A model generated the notes under the pieces. That model ran no database searches and was not told where the DNA came from. It saw only the letters and a program-made list of their open reading frames with translations. DNA of 64,000 bases from Nitrospirillum viridazoti CBAmc (GTDB lineage: Bacteria > Pseudomonadota > Alphaproteobacteria > Azospirillales > Azospirillaceae), in NCBI RefSeq assembly GCF_000730165.1, contig NZ_CP022110.1, positions 434,001 through 498,000 of the forward strand, read 5' to 3'. Position 1 is the stretch's first letter. Every line of letters starts with the position of its first letter. This document shows positions 25,946 through 35,854 of the stretch, one piece after another. The position numbers and the translations under genes are program-made.

Positions 25946-27598
25946 TCAAGGGTCGGCACCCTCGGCCTTCTTCTCGCGGCGCAGGGCCCACTTCACGGTG
26001 GCGCCGCCGGGGGCGGTCGTGCCGCGCACGGTCACCTGCAGGGTGCCGCGCGGCTCGGGCCCATCGCCCAGATAGACGCTTTCCTCCAGCCCCACCGTGC
26101 CGCCCGACAGGCGCAGGCGCCAGCCGGCGCCCGACGGCAGGCGCAGCAGCACGCCGTCGCCGCCCTGGGACAGGCTGGCATGTACGCCCGGATGCAGGTG
26201 GAAGCGCAGGGTGTAGGACTGCCCGCCGGACCCGCCTTCCAGCTTGTCCTCGCCGCGCAGATCCTCGCCATTCTCGGCCAGGTACAGGCGCCGGTGGTGG
26301 ATCAGGCCGAAGCCGTCGCGATAGCCGTCATGCGCGGCCTCCACCAGGACGGCGCCGCCCGTCTCGCGCCGCTTGGCCTCCACCGGATGCGGGCGGCGGC
26401 CCAGGCCGCCATCCTCGCGCACGGAGGCGGAGTTGGTGTCGGCCACCACCAGGGTGGAATGGGCGGCGGTGGAGGCCAAGGCCCCGCGCCAGGCGCCGGT
26501 CTCGGACGGGTGGCTGCCGCAGTTCACGATCAGGCGCTCGCGCCCCACGCTCATCTCGAACGACAGGCTGCCGGCGTGCGCCCGGGCGTCCAGGCCGGAC
26601 GGCGGTGGCGCGCCGGCGTCGAACAGCACGCAGGCGCGGCCCGCCGCCAGCCGCTCGAACCCCACATGGGGGGCGGAGCGCAGGGGCCGGCCGCGGGCGT
26701 CGGCCTGGCTGAGCACCGTGTCGATGAAGGCAGGGTCTTCCGCCCAGCCACCGTTGAACAGGGCCAGGCCGCCGTCGCCATGGCGGAAGAAGCGCAGGGT
26801 GGGCGTCAGGCGGTCGATGGAGTGCTGCACGGCGTCGGGCATGTCGGCCCGCGCGGCGCGCAGCACGCCCCGGATATCAATCAGGTGGCGCAGGACCTGC
26901 AATTGCAGGGAAGGGCTGCGCTGCACATGGCCACCGTCGGGCATGACCTGGCGGGTCAGCTCGCGGTTCAGCAGCCACAGGGCGCGCTGGGCGGTACGGC
27001 CCCGGCCCGGCAGGCAGAAGCCGCCATAGACCAGACCCTTGATGCCCAGGATCAGATCCACGCCCCGCAGACGGCCGGGCACCAGCCGGGCCAAGTGGCG
27101 GATCTGGCGGGACAGGCTGTCGAACACGCGGGCGCGCAGGCCGTCGTCGGCGCTGGCCAGGAAGAAGTCGTGGGCGGCGATCCAGGCGACGATGCGCTGG
27201 GCCGTCACCTCCGGCGCCCAGGCCACGGCATGCCAGGAGGAAAAGCCGTCCAGCCAGCTGGTGACCAGCACGCGGGCCTGGCGGCGCGCGGCATCGCCCC
27301 CGGCGGCCTTCAGGTGGCGCAGCCAGTCGAAGCCGTGCAGGGCCGTCAGCCAGGCGGAACCGGCGGAAAGGTCCAGCCAGGGCGGCAGATCGGCCTGGCG
27401 CTCCTCGCCCGCGAAGGCGAAACGGCCGGCCAGTAGCGCCTCTCCCTGGCGGGGGTCGCCCGGCCAAGGGTCGCCCGGCACCACGCCCAGCGCCTGGGGG
27501 GCGCGGCTTTTCAGCAGCACGCCGTATAGTGGCGTCCGGTAGACCAGCGCGCCAGGGCCGGCGCGGAACCGTCTCATGCCGGAAGTGACACGGGCCAT
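25946..27598 (-). CDS. Heparinase II/III family protein
   Basis: The 550-residue protein has a helical toroid-like N-terminal half (SWLDGFSSWHAVAWAPEVTAQRIVAW) and a C-terminal beta-sandwich domain of the heparinase II/III type (AAHSTLVVADTNSASV, YRDGFGLIHHRRLYL). Many alphaproteobacteria carry this gene between rpe and purH, where it has no known polysaccharide substrate; cell-wall or exopolysaccharide action is guesswork. No signal peptide is evident, so its location is unclear. It starts 15 bases after the rpe stop and is likely the last gene of the rsmB-rpe transcript. Confidence 0.85.
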   Translation of the reverse strand: MARVTSGMRRFRAGPGALVYRTPLYGVLLKSRAPQALGVVPGDPWPGDPRQGEALLAGRFAFAGEERQADLPPWLDLSAGSAWLTALHGFDWLRHLKAAGGDAARRQARVLVTSWLDGFSSWHAVAWAPEVTAQRIVAWIAAHDFFLASADDGLRARVFDSLSRQIRHLARLVPGRLRGVDLILGIKGLVYGGFCLPGRGRTAQRALWLLNRELTRQVMPDGGHVQRSPSLQLQVLRHLIDIRGVLRAARADMPDAVQHSIDRLTPTLRFFRHGDGGLALFNGGWAEDPAFIDTVLSQADARGRPLRSAPHVGFERLAAGRACVLFDAGAPPPSGLDARAHAGSLSFEMSVGRERLIVNCGSHPSETGAWRGALASTAAHSTLVVADTNSASVREDGGLGRRPHPVEAKRRETGGAVLVEAAHDGYRDGFGLIHHRRLYLAENGEDLRGEDKLEGGSGGQSYTLRFHLHPGVHASLSQGGDGVLLRLPSGAGWRLRLSGGTVGLEESVYLGDGPEPRGTLQVTVRGTTAPGGATVKWALRREKKAEGADP

Positions 27599-27613
27599 GC
27601 GCCGTTTGACCCC

Positions 27614-28294
27614 TTAGACCAGCGGGCCGCGCAGGCGGCGGATGTTGTCGGCATAGGCCTCAGGGCCGCCCTGGAAGGTGGCGGTGCCGGCCACCAGCAC
27701 GTCCGCGCCGGCGGATATCGCCACAGGCGCCATTTCGGCGTTGATGCCGCCGTCGACCTCAAGGTCGATGACACGGGATGTGCCGGCGGTCACGGCGTCG
27801 ATGCGCTGGCGGATGGCCCGGATCTTGTCCTTCTGGCTGTTGATGAAGGACTGGCCGCCGAAGCCGGGGTTGACCGACATGACCAGGATCATGTCGACGT
27901 CGTCCATGATGTAATCCAGGACCGAGACGGGCGTCGCCGGGTTCAGCGCCACGCCGGCCTTCTTCCCCAGGCTGCGGATCAGTTGCAGCGTGCGGTGGGT
28001 GTGGGCGCCGGCCTCGGGGTGCACGGTGATGATGTCGGCGCCGGCCTTGGCGAAGGCGGTGACGAAATTGTCCACCGGCGAAATCATCAGGTGCACGTCG
28101 AACACCTTGGCCGAATGCGGGCGCAGGGCCTGCACCACCATGGGGCCGATGGTCAGGTTGGGCACGAAATGCCCGTCCATGACGTCGATATGGATGTAGT
28201 CGGCGCCGGCAGCGTCCACCGCCCGCACCTCGGCGCCCAGGTTGGCGAAGTCGGCCGACAGGATGGAGGGGGCGATGCGTACCGGCTGCTGCAT
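27614..28294 (-). CDS. rpe: Ribulose-phosphate 3-epimerase
   Basis: Rpe interconverts ribulose 5-phosphate and xylulose 5-phosphate in the pentose phosphate and Calvin pathways. From the ATG at 28294 ([16 protein letters not shown]) it has 226 residues; a TTG 36 bases upstream is less likely. Active-site blocks are all present: [34 protein letters not shown] and LEVDGGIN, with the two catalytic aspartates and metal-binding histidines of the TIM barrel. rsmB lies 58 bases upstream. Confidence 0.97.
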   Translation of the reverse strand: MQQPVRIAPSILSADFANLGAEVRAVDAAGADYIHIDVMDGHFVPNLTIGPMVVQALRPHSAKVFDVHLMISPVDNFVTAFAKAGADIITVHPEAGAHTHRTLQLIRSLGKKAGVALNPATPVSVLDYIMDDVDMILVMSVNPGFGGQSFINSQKDKIRAIRQRIDAVTAGTSRVIDLEVDGGINAEMAPVAISAGADVLVAGTATFQGGPEAYADNIRRLRGPLV

Positions 28295-28352
28295 GATGAC
28301 TTTCGTTCCTATCGACTCAATGGCTATCAACTCAGGGAGGCTTTGCCAACCG

Positions 28353-29669
28353 CTAGGCGGTGCGGCGCAGGCGGGTCATGAAGAATCCATCGAGGCCGCC
28401 CAGCTCAGCCCAGTGGCCGGGCGTGGTGCGCACGTCGCCGCTGTCGGTCACCAGGGGGGCCAGCGACGTCGCGTCGGCATCCGCACTGTAAGCGAGGTCC
28501 ACGGGGATGACGGGCTCCACCATCACGTCCAGGCGGCGCGACAGCAGCTTGGACAACTGCTCCTCGCCTTCCTCCGGCTGCAGGGAGCAGGTGCAGTAGA
28601 CCACCAGGCCGCCGGGCTTCACCATGTCGATGGCGCGGTCCAGCAGGCGGCGCTGCACGCCCGACAGGCGGCCCACGTCTTCCGGCGTCTTCAGCCGCGC
28701 CACGTCGGGATGGCGGCGGATGGTGCCGGTGGCGCTGCACGGCGCATCCAGCAGCACGGCGTCGACCGGTTCGTCCGGCTGCCACCTGGTGGCGTCGGCC
28801 ACCGCCGTGGCGACCGACAAGCCCAGGCGTTCCATGTTGCGCGACAGCCGGTCCAGCCGGGGGGCGGAGCGGTCGATCGCCATCACCTTGGCGCCGGCGG
28901 CGGCCAGCTGGGCCGTCTTGCCGCCCGGAGCCGCGCATAGGTCGATGACGGTCAGGCCGGCAACATCGCCCAGCAGGCGGGCGGGCAGGGCGGCGGCGGC
29001 GTCCTGCACCCACCAGGCGCCCTCATTGAAGCCCGGCAGCTCGGTGACTGATCCGCCGGCGGCACGGCGTAGGGTGCCGGTGGGCAGCACCGTCGCTTCC
29101 AGCCTTTCCGCCCAGGCGTGCGGGTCGCCCTTCACCGTGATGTCCAGCGGCGCCTCCACCAGGTGGGCGTCGACGATGGCGCGGGTATGGCCGGTGCCGT
29201 AGTGCTGGCGCCAGGCCAGCCACAGCCAGTCGGGCGTGTTCAGGCGGCCGGCGTCCTGGGCGGCCAGCAGGTCGGCGCCCTCGCGCGCCAGGCGGCGCAG
29301 CACGGCGTTGATCAGGCCCTTCATGCCGGCCAGGCCCTTGGCCACGGCCAGTTCCACGCCCGTGTCCACGGCGGCGTGGGCGGGGGTGCCTAGGAACAGC
29401 AGCTGGGCGGCGGAGACGCGCAGGATATCCAGCACGCCGGCCTTGGGCAGATCCGGCCGGGCCAGCAGCGACAGGACCACGGCGTCGATCTGGCCCAGGC
29501 GGCGGATGACGGTGGCGGTCAGCAGGCGGACGAAGGCACGGTCGCGCGGCTCCAGGCCGGGCAGGCCCCGGTGCTGGTCCAATGCGTCATCCAGCGGCAC
29601 GCGGCGGCGCAGCACGCTTTCCAAGAGATCCAGGACCACCCGGCGGGCGGCCAGCGTTTCGGTATTCAT
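28353..29669 (-). CDS. rsmB: 16S rRNA m5C methyltransferase RsmB
   Basis: The 438-residue enzyme has a NusB-like RNA-binding domain (about 1-140, [16 protein letters not shown]) and an AdoMet-dependent methyltransferase domain with [16 protein letters not shown], the motif IV cysteine in [10 protein letters not shown] and the catalytic cysteine in [13 protein letters not shown]. This two-cysteine arrangement makes 5-methylcytosine; RsmB acts at C967 of 16S rRNA. The frame starts at ATG 29669 and is the head of the rsmB-rpe-heparinase group. It is divergent from the small DUF1674 gene. Confidence 0.93.
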   Translation of the reverse strand: MNTETLAARRVVLDLLESVLRRRVPLDDALDQHRGLPGLEPRDRAFVRLLTATVIRRLGQIDAVVLSLLARPDLPKAGVLDILRVSAAQLLFLGTPAHAAVDTGVELAVAKGLAGMKGLINAVLRRLAREGADLLAAQDAGRLNTPDWLWLAWRQHYGTGHTRAIVDAHLVEAPLDITVKGDPHAWAERLEATVLPTGTLRRAAGGSVTELPGFNEGAWWVQDAAAALPARLLGDVAGLTVIDLCAAPGGKTAQLAAAGAKVMAIDRSAPRLDRLSRNMERLGLSVATAVADATRWQPDEPVDAVLLDAPCSATGTIRRHPDVARLKTPEDVGRLSGVQRRLLDRAIDMVKPGGLVVYCTCSLQPEEGEEQLSKLLSRRLDVMVEPVIPVDLAYSADADATSLAPLVTDSGDVRTTPGHWAELGGLDGFFMTRLRRTA

Positions 29670-29817
29670 GGGGGCGGGGTGTACCCCGGAACGGGCCCGC
29701 TGTCACCGGCCCCTTTCGGCCACCCGCCCCCCGTTTCCGGCATGGATTCGGATGAGAAGGTCTGGCCCCCGGCAAAAGCCCTTGGCGGCGGTGGGCGGCG
29801 GAGCCAATTATACCCCC

Positions 29818-30042
29818 ATGAGCAAGCTGCCCCCCCTGCCAGAGCCCCCTATGCCCGAGCCCAAGGCGCCCACGTTCAGGACTCACGTGGCCCCCACGGC
29901 ATCGGTGCCCGAACCCGCCCCCGAAGCCATCAAGGCCGAGGCCGCGAAACCCGAACCCGTGCGCGAGATCGGCGGCCCCACCGGGCCCGAACCCACCCGC
30001 TACGGCGACTGGGAACGCAAGGGCCGCTGTAGCGATTTCTAA
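29818..30042 (+). CDS. DUF1674 protein, SDHAF4-like succinate dehydrogenase assembly factor
   Basis: A 74-residue protein from the ATG at 29818. It has a Pro/Glu-rich disordered start and ends GPEPTRYGDWERKGRCSDF, the highly conserved tail of DUF1674. The mitochondrial relative SDHAF4 binds flavinylated SdhA and protects it before complex II is assembled; the same role in bacteria is inferred from homology. It lies alone between the divergent rsmB and the convergent pip gene. Confidence 0.87.
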   Translation: MSKLPPLPEPPMPEPKAPTFRTHVAPTASVPEPAPEAIKAEAAKPEPVREIGGPTGPEPTRYGDWERKGRCSDF

Positions 30043-30063
30043 ACCGGTGGTGCCCCCGGGGTT

Positions 30064-31011
30064 TCAGAGGGTCTTGAACCGCTCCGTCGCCTGCACCAAG
30101 GCGGAGCGGATGCCCGGTTCCATGGCGCTGTGGCCCGCGTCCGGCACGACGATGTAGTCGGCTTCGGGCCAGGCGCGGTGTAGCTCGTCCGCCGTGCGGA
30201 TGGGGCAGACCACGTCGTAGCGGCCCTGGACGATGATGGCCGGGATGTGCCGGATGCGGTCGATGTTTTCCAGCAGGGCCGCTTCCGGCGACAGCTTGTT
30301 GTTGCGGAAGTAGTGCGCCTCCATGCGCGCCAGGCCCAGGGCGTGGTTGTCCTCGCCCGACGCCGACACCAGCTCCGGGCTGGGCAGCAGGGTGGAACAT
30401 GCGCCCTCGTACACGCTCCACACCCGGGCGGCGGCCATGCGGGTCTGCGGATCGGCGGAGGTCAGGCGGCGGTAGTACGCCTCCAGCAGGTCGCCCCGCT
30501 CATTCACCGGGATGTGGGCCACGAAGGTGGACCAGGCCTCGGGGAAGAAGGTGCGCATGTCGTAAAGGAACCAGTCGATCTCCTGCTGGCGCATCAGGAA
30601 GATGCCGCGCAGGACCAGGCCCTTCACCCGTTCCGGATGAGCCTGGGCGTAGGCCAGCGCCAAGGTGGACCCCCAGGAGCCGCCGAACACCAGCCAACGG
30701 TCGATCTCCAGCACCGAGCGCAATAGTTCCAGATCCGAAATGAGATCCGGAATGCCGTTCTCGCGGATTTCACCCAAGGGGGCGGACCGGCCGGCGCCGC
30801 GCTGGTCCAGGATGACGATGCGGTAGTGCCGGGGGTCGAAGAAGCGGCGGTGCGTGGGCGAGGCGCCGGCACCGGGGCCGCCATGCAGGAAGACCACAGG
30901 CGCGCCGTCGGGGTTGCCGGCTTCCTCCCAGTAGATGGTATGCAGGCCGCTGACGGCCAGCGTGCCTGTCCGGTAGGGTTCCAGGGGTGGGAAGAGATCG
31001 CCGCGCGCCAT
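30064..31011 (-). CDS. pip: Proline iminopeptidase
   Basis: An alpha/beta-hydrolase of 315 residues that removes N-terminal proline from peptides. The start is the ATG at 31011 (MARGDLFPPLEPYRTG), the family's usual beginning; an open 147-base extension upstream is rejected. Motifs are the oxyanion loop HGGPGAGASP, DQRGAGRS, the nucleophile elbow GGSWGSTLALAYA, the acid in GRYDVVCP and the histidine in DAGHSAMEPG. It is probably cytoplasmic. Divergent from the hemoglobin gene. Confidence 0.94.
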   Translation of the reverse strand: MARGDLFPPLEPYRTGTLAVSGLHTIYWEEAGNPDGAPVVFLHGGPGAGASPTHRRFFDPRHYRIVILDQRGAGRSAPLGEIRENGIPDLISDLELLRSVLEIDRWLVFGGSWGSTLALAYAQAHPERVKGLVLRGIFLMRQQEIDWFLYDMRTFFPEAWSTFVAHIPVNERGDLLEAYYRRLTSADPQTRMAAARVWSVYEGACSTLLPSPELVSASGEDNHALGLARMEAHYFRNNKLSPEAALLENIDRIRHIPAIIVQGRYDVVCPIRTADELHRAWPEADYIVVPDAGHSAMEPGIRSALVQATERFKTL

Positions 31012-31132
31012 GGGTCGGTACACCAGATTGCTCGAATTAGGGCCGAAGTGTAGGCCAAGGCTGGCCCCCAGCGCAAACCCAACCAAGCCCGGCCGGTTCC
31101 GCCCGGCCTGTTTTGCGGGAGTTTTTACAGCG

Positions 31133-31543
31133 ATGTCACAACCATTTGCCGCCTTCACGGAAGAGTCGCTGACCGTCCTGGTGCGGACTTTCTACGACCG
31201 GGCGCGTCAGGATGCGCTGCTGGGTCCGGTCTTCGAGGGTGCCGTCGGCACCACCGAGGAGGCATGGGACCGCCACCGCGCGCGCATTGTGGATTTCTGG
31301 TCCTCCGTCCTGCTGTCCACCGGCCGTTACGAGGGCCGGCCCATGGTGGTGCACGCCGGCCTGCCCATGATCGGGCCGGATCACTTCCGCCGCTGGCTGG
31401 CCCTGTTCCAGGAGACGGCCCGGGGCCTGTTCACGGCGGAGGCGGCGGACCGCCTGGCGGAGGTCAGCGCCCGCATCGGCCGCAGCCTGCAGATGGGCCT
31501 GGCGGTGGCCCGGGGCAAGGACGCGGGCGCCTACCTGCGCTAG
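31133..31543 (+). CDS. Group III truncated hemoglobin
   Basis: A 136-residue single-domain globin from the ATG at 31133. The sequence IVDFWSSVLLSTGRYEGRPM, then His74 in VVHAGLPM as the likely proximal heme ligand, then FRRWLALFQETA, matches group III truncated hemoglobins. These bind O2 or NO; roles in NO detoxification or microaerobic growth are proposed for the family. A GC-rich hairpin (GGCCGG/CCGGCC at 31091-31108) followed by TGTTTTGC lies in its leader. It is divergent from pip and stands near other oxygen-linked genes. Confidence 0.88.
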   Translation: MSQPFAAFTEESLTVLVRTFYDRARQDALLGPVFEGAVGTTEEAWDRHRARIVDFWSSVLLSTGRYEGRPMVVHAGLPMIGPDHFRRWLALFQETARGLFTAEAADRLAEVSARIGRSLQMGLAVARGKDAGAYLR

Positions 31544-31590
31544 GGGCCGGCGTTGGCCGTGACGAAGGCGTCGGGGGTGTCCTCCGTCGC

Positions 31591-32559
31591 TCACGGATCC
31601 GACGCGGCCGGCGCCGCGTCGCCCCCGTCCTTGTCTTCCTTCCGGCCGCGGACCGGGCGGCGGCGCGGCCAGCGGCCATCGGTGGTGATGATCTGGTCGG
31701 GGTTGGTGACGCGGATCATGGGGCCGTTGTGCTCCTCCACCCAGCCGCGCACCTCCACCAATCGGTCCTTCAGATCCAGCGGGCTCAGGTGGTGGGCGCG
31801 GAAGGCGGCCATGTCGCGGCGATCGATCTCCACCGTGAAGTCGGTGCGCCGGTCGGCGCCGAAGTTGAGGTAGACGCGATCGCGGGCGTCGGCCGCGTCC
31901 AGCACGCGGCCGGTGACAATGGCGTAGCGGCCCTGGGCCCGGAAGGCTGTTTCGGGGTCGCGCACGGCGTAGAAGCCGTCGGCCCACAGGCCCAGCTGGC
32001 CTTCGCGGGCGTGATCCTCCGCCCGGCGCAGGGCGGCCAAGCCCCGGGGCGCGTCGGGGTGGGGCGCCAGTTCCGCCCACCCCTGGCGCAGCAGGGCGTC
32101 CTGCACCCACACCAGGCGGCGCCCGTCGCGCACCATCAGGTGGGCCAGGACGCGGCCGTAGCGGTCATGGTCCACCCCGCCCAGCATCAGGTTGACCGTG
32201 CGGTTCAGCACCAGCGCCTCCAGCGCATGCCGCGACTCCTCCGCCAGGGGCCAGGCTGTGCGGCCGGCATTCTCATCCTGGGAACTGCCGGCGTGGGCGG
32301 TGCGCGCGGCCTTGGTTGCCCCCGTTTTGGGTGCCAGGATGCCGGCCAGGCGAACGACCCGGCCGTCGCGCAGGGTGACGGTGTCGCCGCTGAGCACGCC
32401 AATGACCACGCCGTTGCCGGCGGGGATAAGGCCGTGGGCACCCTTCGCGGCGCGTTCCTTGTGCGGCTTATGGTGCTCCCTATGCGTCCGGGCCTCGGCC
32501 GGCTGGAGGGCCGCCGTCAGGATCAGCAGTGGCAACAGGGCGAGTCGCCAAGCGTGCAT
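31591..32559 (-). CDS. Secreted thermonuclease-family protein with extra C-terminal domain
   Basis: From the ATG at 32559 the 322-residue protein has a signal peptide (LALLPLLILTAALQPAEA). The staphylococcal-nuclease-like domain spans about 50-190: VIGVLSGDTVTLRDG, VVRLAGILAP, DRYGRVLAHLMV and GWAELAPHPD, retaining the Asp and Arg positions of the SNase core. After LGLWADGFYAV a second region of about 90 residues (GRYAIVTGRVLDAADARDRV, then VEVRGWVEEHNGPMIRV) looks like an OB-type fold common to larger periplasmic SNase-like proteins. Nuclease activity is inferred, not certain. It converges on the hemoglobin gene. Confidence 0.85.
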   Translation of the reverse strand: MHAWRLALLPLLILTAALQPAEARTHREHHKPHKERAAKGAHGLIPAGNGVVIGVLSGDTVTLRDGRVVRLAGILAPKTGATKAARTAHAGSSQDENAGRTAWPLAEESRHALEALVLNRTVNLMLGGVDHDRYGRVLAHLMVRDGRRLVWVQDALLRQGWAELAPHPDAPRGLAALRRAEDHAREGQLGLWADGFYAVRDPETAFRAQGRYAIVTGRVLDAADARDRVYLNFGADRRTDFTVEIDRRDMAAFRAHHLSPLDLKDRLVEVRGWVEEHNGPMIRVTNPDQIITTDGRWPRRRPVRGRKEDKDGGDAAPAASDP

Positions 32560-33139
32560 CGCGATGGGCTTCCGGCAACCAGGGCGCGATGACGATACGG
32601 CACGGGGGATGTGAAGAAAAGAGACGGCGCGGACCACCTGGATCCGCGCCGTTGCATAGTTTACGCGTTCTGCCAGAACCGATTGATGGCACGGCCGCGT
32701 ATGCCGGTGATGGGGCGTCAGGTGTTCCTGCCTCTCCAGGGTCGCCTCGACCCTGGGCTGTCAGGGACGCGAAGCCGAAAACGCTGAGTAGGCAAATTCC
32801 GTCGGTTCCACCGTCTGCGGTCCCTTACCGGGGTTGTTCTGCGAGACATGCCAACCTCTGCAAGGTGTGGGCCAGGGTGCGGCGTGTCGTCGCGTTAACT
32901 GTTTATTGGCCTTTTCCGGCCATTTTCGCCCAGGTCGCGCTCTGACGCGGAATTACCCTCGGCGCAGAGCATTAGCAAATCGATGCATTATGTATTGCTT
33001 AATGCAATATGCGTCGCATCACAGCGCCCCGTTTGCACTATGCAATATGCTAAGTAGGAATTAGGCCCATACCGGCGGCAGGGGGGCCTGCACGCTTGCC
33101 GCAGTTGCCGTCGGCCTGCCCGACGGCTACCGTGCGGTC
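32560..33139. other. 580-base gene-free region between the thermonuclease and cyclase genes
   Basis: No convincing gene or tRNA is seen. Its last 200 bases are AT-rich compared with surroundings and carry two dyads containing GCAAT/ATTGC (listed separately), as expected for a promoter region of the cyclase gene. Confidence 0.6.
32993..33045. promoter_or_regulatory. Paired dyads upstream of the adenylate cyclase gene
   Basis: TATTGC-TTAAT-GCAATA at 32993-33009 and TTGCA-CTA-TGCAA at 33033-33045. The sequence ATGCAATATGC also occurs as a direct repeat (33002-33012 and 33040-33050). The pair lies about 95-145 bases before the cyclase start and may be an operator region. Confidence 0.45.
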
Positions 33140-35122
33140 ATGAGCGAAACGACACAGGCCCTGGAAAGGCCGGCGGGCGGATGTCCCATCCGGCGGTCCG
33201 CCGTGCGAGTCTCCATCGCCACCGCGCTGCTGCTGGGTTTCGGCACGTTGGTCCTGGTGGCGGTGGCCAGCGTTCTGATCCTGGGCTTCAGTACCTCCAC
33301 CCGCAACACTGCGGCGCTGCTGACCGACAAGGTCATCCTGGCCATGGACGGGATGACGGTGCGGGTGCGCGCCCAGCTGGACCCGGCGCAATACCAGGCG
33401 GAATTCCTGGTGGCGTCCATCCAGCGGGGGGAGATCGACACCAGCGATGAGACGCGGCTGGGCCAGAACCTGCGCTCTGCCCTTGCTGCCTCGCCCCAGA
33501 TCACCGCGGTCAGCTTCCTGTCGGCCGACAGCCACTGGACCGTGGCGCGCCGCACGGGCCCCAACGACGCTGAAGTCATCACCATGCCGCCGCCGCCCAA
33601 CAGCGATTTCCTGATGCAGGAAATGAAGGCGGCGCCCGTCGCCCGCTGGGTGGACCCCGTATGGTCGGAGGAGGAGGGCACCAGCTTCCTCACCGTGCGC
33701 GCGCCGGTCCGGTCCAAGAGCGGCAAGTTCCTGGGCGCCGTGCTGGTGGGCGTCAGCTTCGCCGACCTGTCGGGCTTCCTGGGCGAACTGGACAGCAGCC
33801 AGGGTGTCACCGCCTTCATCCTGTTCGACGCCGACCACGTGCTGGCCCATCCGGCCCTGATTGGCCGCACCTTCAACTTGGCCGGCCGCAACCCGCCCCT
33901 GCCCACGCTGTCCGACTTGGGTGATCCCGTAGCCGCCGGCATCTGGCAGCGGCAGCCACCCGGCCGCGTGGTGGCCCGCGACGGCATGGGCGGCAAGCTG
34001 CGCGACCTGGATTTCCGCCAGGCCAGCGTCGGCGACGTCGACTACGTCTACCTGCTGCGCGACCTCAGCGGCTACGGCGCCCAGAACTGGACCCTGGTCA
34101 TGGCCCTGCCGCAGCGCGAGGTGGACCAGGAAATCCGCCGCGTGCGCTGGTTCGGCCTGGGCGGCGTCGCCATCCTGCTGGTGTCGGTCGCCCTCAGCCT
34201 GATCCTGGGCAAGACCATCAGCCGACAGATCCGGGGCCTGTCGCACGCGGCGTCGTCGCTGCGCGACCTCGACTTCCACGCCGTGCCCTACCTGCCCGAC
34301 AGCCGCCTGCGCGAACTGTCGGATGCCGCCGCCGCCTTCAACACCATGCTGACCGGCCTGCGCTGGTTCGAGTCCTACGTGCCCAAGGCCCTGGTGCTGC
34401 GCCTTATCCGCCGGGGTGACCACGCCGGCTCGATCTTGTCAGAGGAGCGTGACGTCACCGTCATGTTCACCGACATCAAGGGCTTCAGCACCCTCGCCCA
34501 GAACATGACCCCGGCGCAGACCGCCTCGCTGCTGAACGAGCATTTCACGCTGCTGTCCGCCTGCATCGAGGCCGAGGGCGGCACGGTGGACAAGTTCATC
34601 GGCGACGCCGTCATGGCCTTCTGGGGCGCGCCGGACGAACAGGCGGACCATGCCGCGCGCGCCCTGCGCGCCGCCGCCGCCATCAACCGCTGCATCCGCC
34701 AGAGCTATGATGAGGCGGTGGCCCAGGGCCGGCCCGCCATACGCCTGCGCGTCGGCATCCATTCCGGCCCGGTGGTCGTGGGCAACATCGGCACCAGCAG
34801 CCGCATCAACTACACCATCGTGGGCGATACGGTGAACGCCGCCGCCCGGCTGGAGGCGCTGGGCGCCGACCTGGCCGACCCGGCCGCCGCCTGCATCGTG
34901 CTGGCCAGCGCCGACACGGTGGACGCCGCCGCCGACTGCGGCGTGCCCATGACCGACGTGGGCGAGTTCAGCCTGCGCGGCCGCACCGGCCAGGTACGGG
35001 TTTGGCAGCTGGCCGACGGCCTGCACGGTCCCCGGGAGCCCGTGGGGCCCACGGGCCAGACCATCGGCGAACCGGGCTTGGAACCGGCCTGCCCCCAACT
35101 GCCCATCACCACCCCGTCTTAA
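33140..35122 (+). CDS. Membrane adenylate cyclase with Cache sensor and HAMP
   Basis: The 660-residue protein has a membrane helix at about 25-48, a periplasmic Cache-type sensor of about 285 residues (ITAVSFLSADSHWTVARR, FLGAVLVGVSFADLSGFL), a second helix near 340-362, a HAMP region, and a class III cyclase domain at about 435-625. Metal-binding aspartates are in VMFTDIKGFS and FIGDAVMAFWG. The base-selecting pair is Lys (GGTVDKFIG) and Asp (TIVGDTVNAAARLE), the combination of ATP-using enzymes, so cAMP is the expected product. The ligand is unknown. The ATG at 33140 is preceded by the gap with paired dyads. Confidence 0.92.
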   Translation: MSETTQALERPAGGCPIRRSAVRVSIATALLLGFGTLVLVAVASVLILGFSTSTRNTAALLTDKVILAMDGMTVRVRAQLDPAQYQAEFLVASIQRGEIDTSDETRLGQNLRSALAASPQITAVSFLSADSHWTVARRTGPNDAEVITMPPPPNSDFLMQEMKAAPVARWVDPVWSEEEGTSFLTVRAPVRSKSGKFLGAVLVGVSFADLSGFLGELDSSQGVTAFILFDADHVLAHPALIGRTFNLAGRNPPLPTLSDLGDPVAAGIWQRQPPGRVVARDGMGGKLRDLDFRQASVGDVDYVYLLRDLSGYGAQNWTLVMALPQREVDQEIRRVRWFGLGGVAILLVSVALSLILGKTISRQIRGLSHAASSLRDLDFHAVPYLPDSRLRELSDAAAAFNTMLTGLRWFESYVPKALVLRLIRRGDHAGSILSEERDVTVMFTDIKGFSTLAQNMTPAQTASLLNEHFTLLSACIEAEGGTVDKFIGDAVMAFWGAPDEQADHAARALRAAAAINRCIRQSYDEAVAQGRPAIRLRVGIHSGPVVVGNIGTSSRINYTIVGDTVNAAARLEALGADLADPAAACIVLASADTVDAAADCGVPMTDVGEFSLRGRTGQVRVWQLADGLHGPREPVGPTGQTIGEPGLEPACPQLPITTPS

Positions 35123-35223
35123 ATTTTTATGACGGGTGGGGGAAAGTCCCCCGCCGGCGCATCCACCCCCTAGTATCCCGGCGCCGCCCCACCCCGAGGC
35201 GGCCGTTGAGGGATGCACCTCCA

Positions 35224-35841
35224 GTGGATGACGCCCCCGTGCAGGATCGACACGACGCGATCACCCGGCCGCAGGACGGGCCACAACGCGCGCCCTACAG
35301 CGACGCCCCCCATAGCGACGTCCCCTTCAGCGACGAGAGGGCGCGGTGGCTGGCCACCCACATCCTGCCGCATGAGCATGGGCTCAGGGCTTGGCTGCGG
35401 TCGAAGTCCTTCCTGGGCTTCGATGCCGATGACGTGGTGCAGGAAACCTACGCCATCCTGGTGGCCAAGGCCTGTGTCGCCGGGATCGAGAACCCGCGCG
35501 CCTACGCCTTCCAGACCGCCTATTCCGTCGTGCTGCGCCTGGTGCGCCAATCACGCGTGGTGCCCATCGCCGCCGTGGCCGACCTGTCGACACTGGAGGC
35601 GGTGGTGGACGCCCCCTCGCCGGAAGAGGTGACGTCGGCGCGCCAGCAACTGCGCCTGATCCAGGACGCCATCGCCGACCTGCCGCGCCAGACCCGCCGC
35701 GCCTTCGTCATGCGCCGGGTGGAAGGCCTGCCGCAGCAGGAGATCGCGCGGCGTATGCGCCTGTCGGAAAACACCGTGGAAAAGCACATCACCCGGGGAC
35801 TGAAGTTGCTGGCGGAGCGCTTCGGCCGGGGCGAACGGTGA
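35224..35841 (+). CDS. FecI-type ECF sigma factor
   Basis: No in-frame ATG precedes the conserved part; the GTG at 35224 gives 205 residues, with GAGGG about 11 bases before it (GTG at 35239 is an alternative). Sigma region 2 is seen in LGFDADDVVQETYAILVAKA and IENPRAYAFQTAYSV, region 4 in DLPRQTRRAFVMRRVEG and QEIARRMRLSENTVEKHI. This matches the FecI group, which is controlled by a FecR-like membrane protein encoded next. It would direct transcription of the TonB receptor gene at 37047. The gene opens the surface-signalling unit. Confidence 0.9.
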   Translation: MDDAPVQDRHDAITRPQDGPQRAPYSDAPHSDVPFSDERARWLATHILPHEHGLRAWLRSKSFLGFDADDVVQETYAILVAKACVAGIENPRAYAFQTAYSVVLRLVRQSRVVPIAAVADLSTLEAVVDAPSPEEVTSARQQLRLIQDAIADLPRQTRRAFVMRRVEGLPQQEIARRMRLSENTVEKHITRGLKLLAERFGRGER

Positions 35842-35854
35842 TCGGTTGGCAAGG

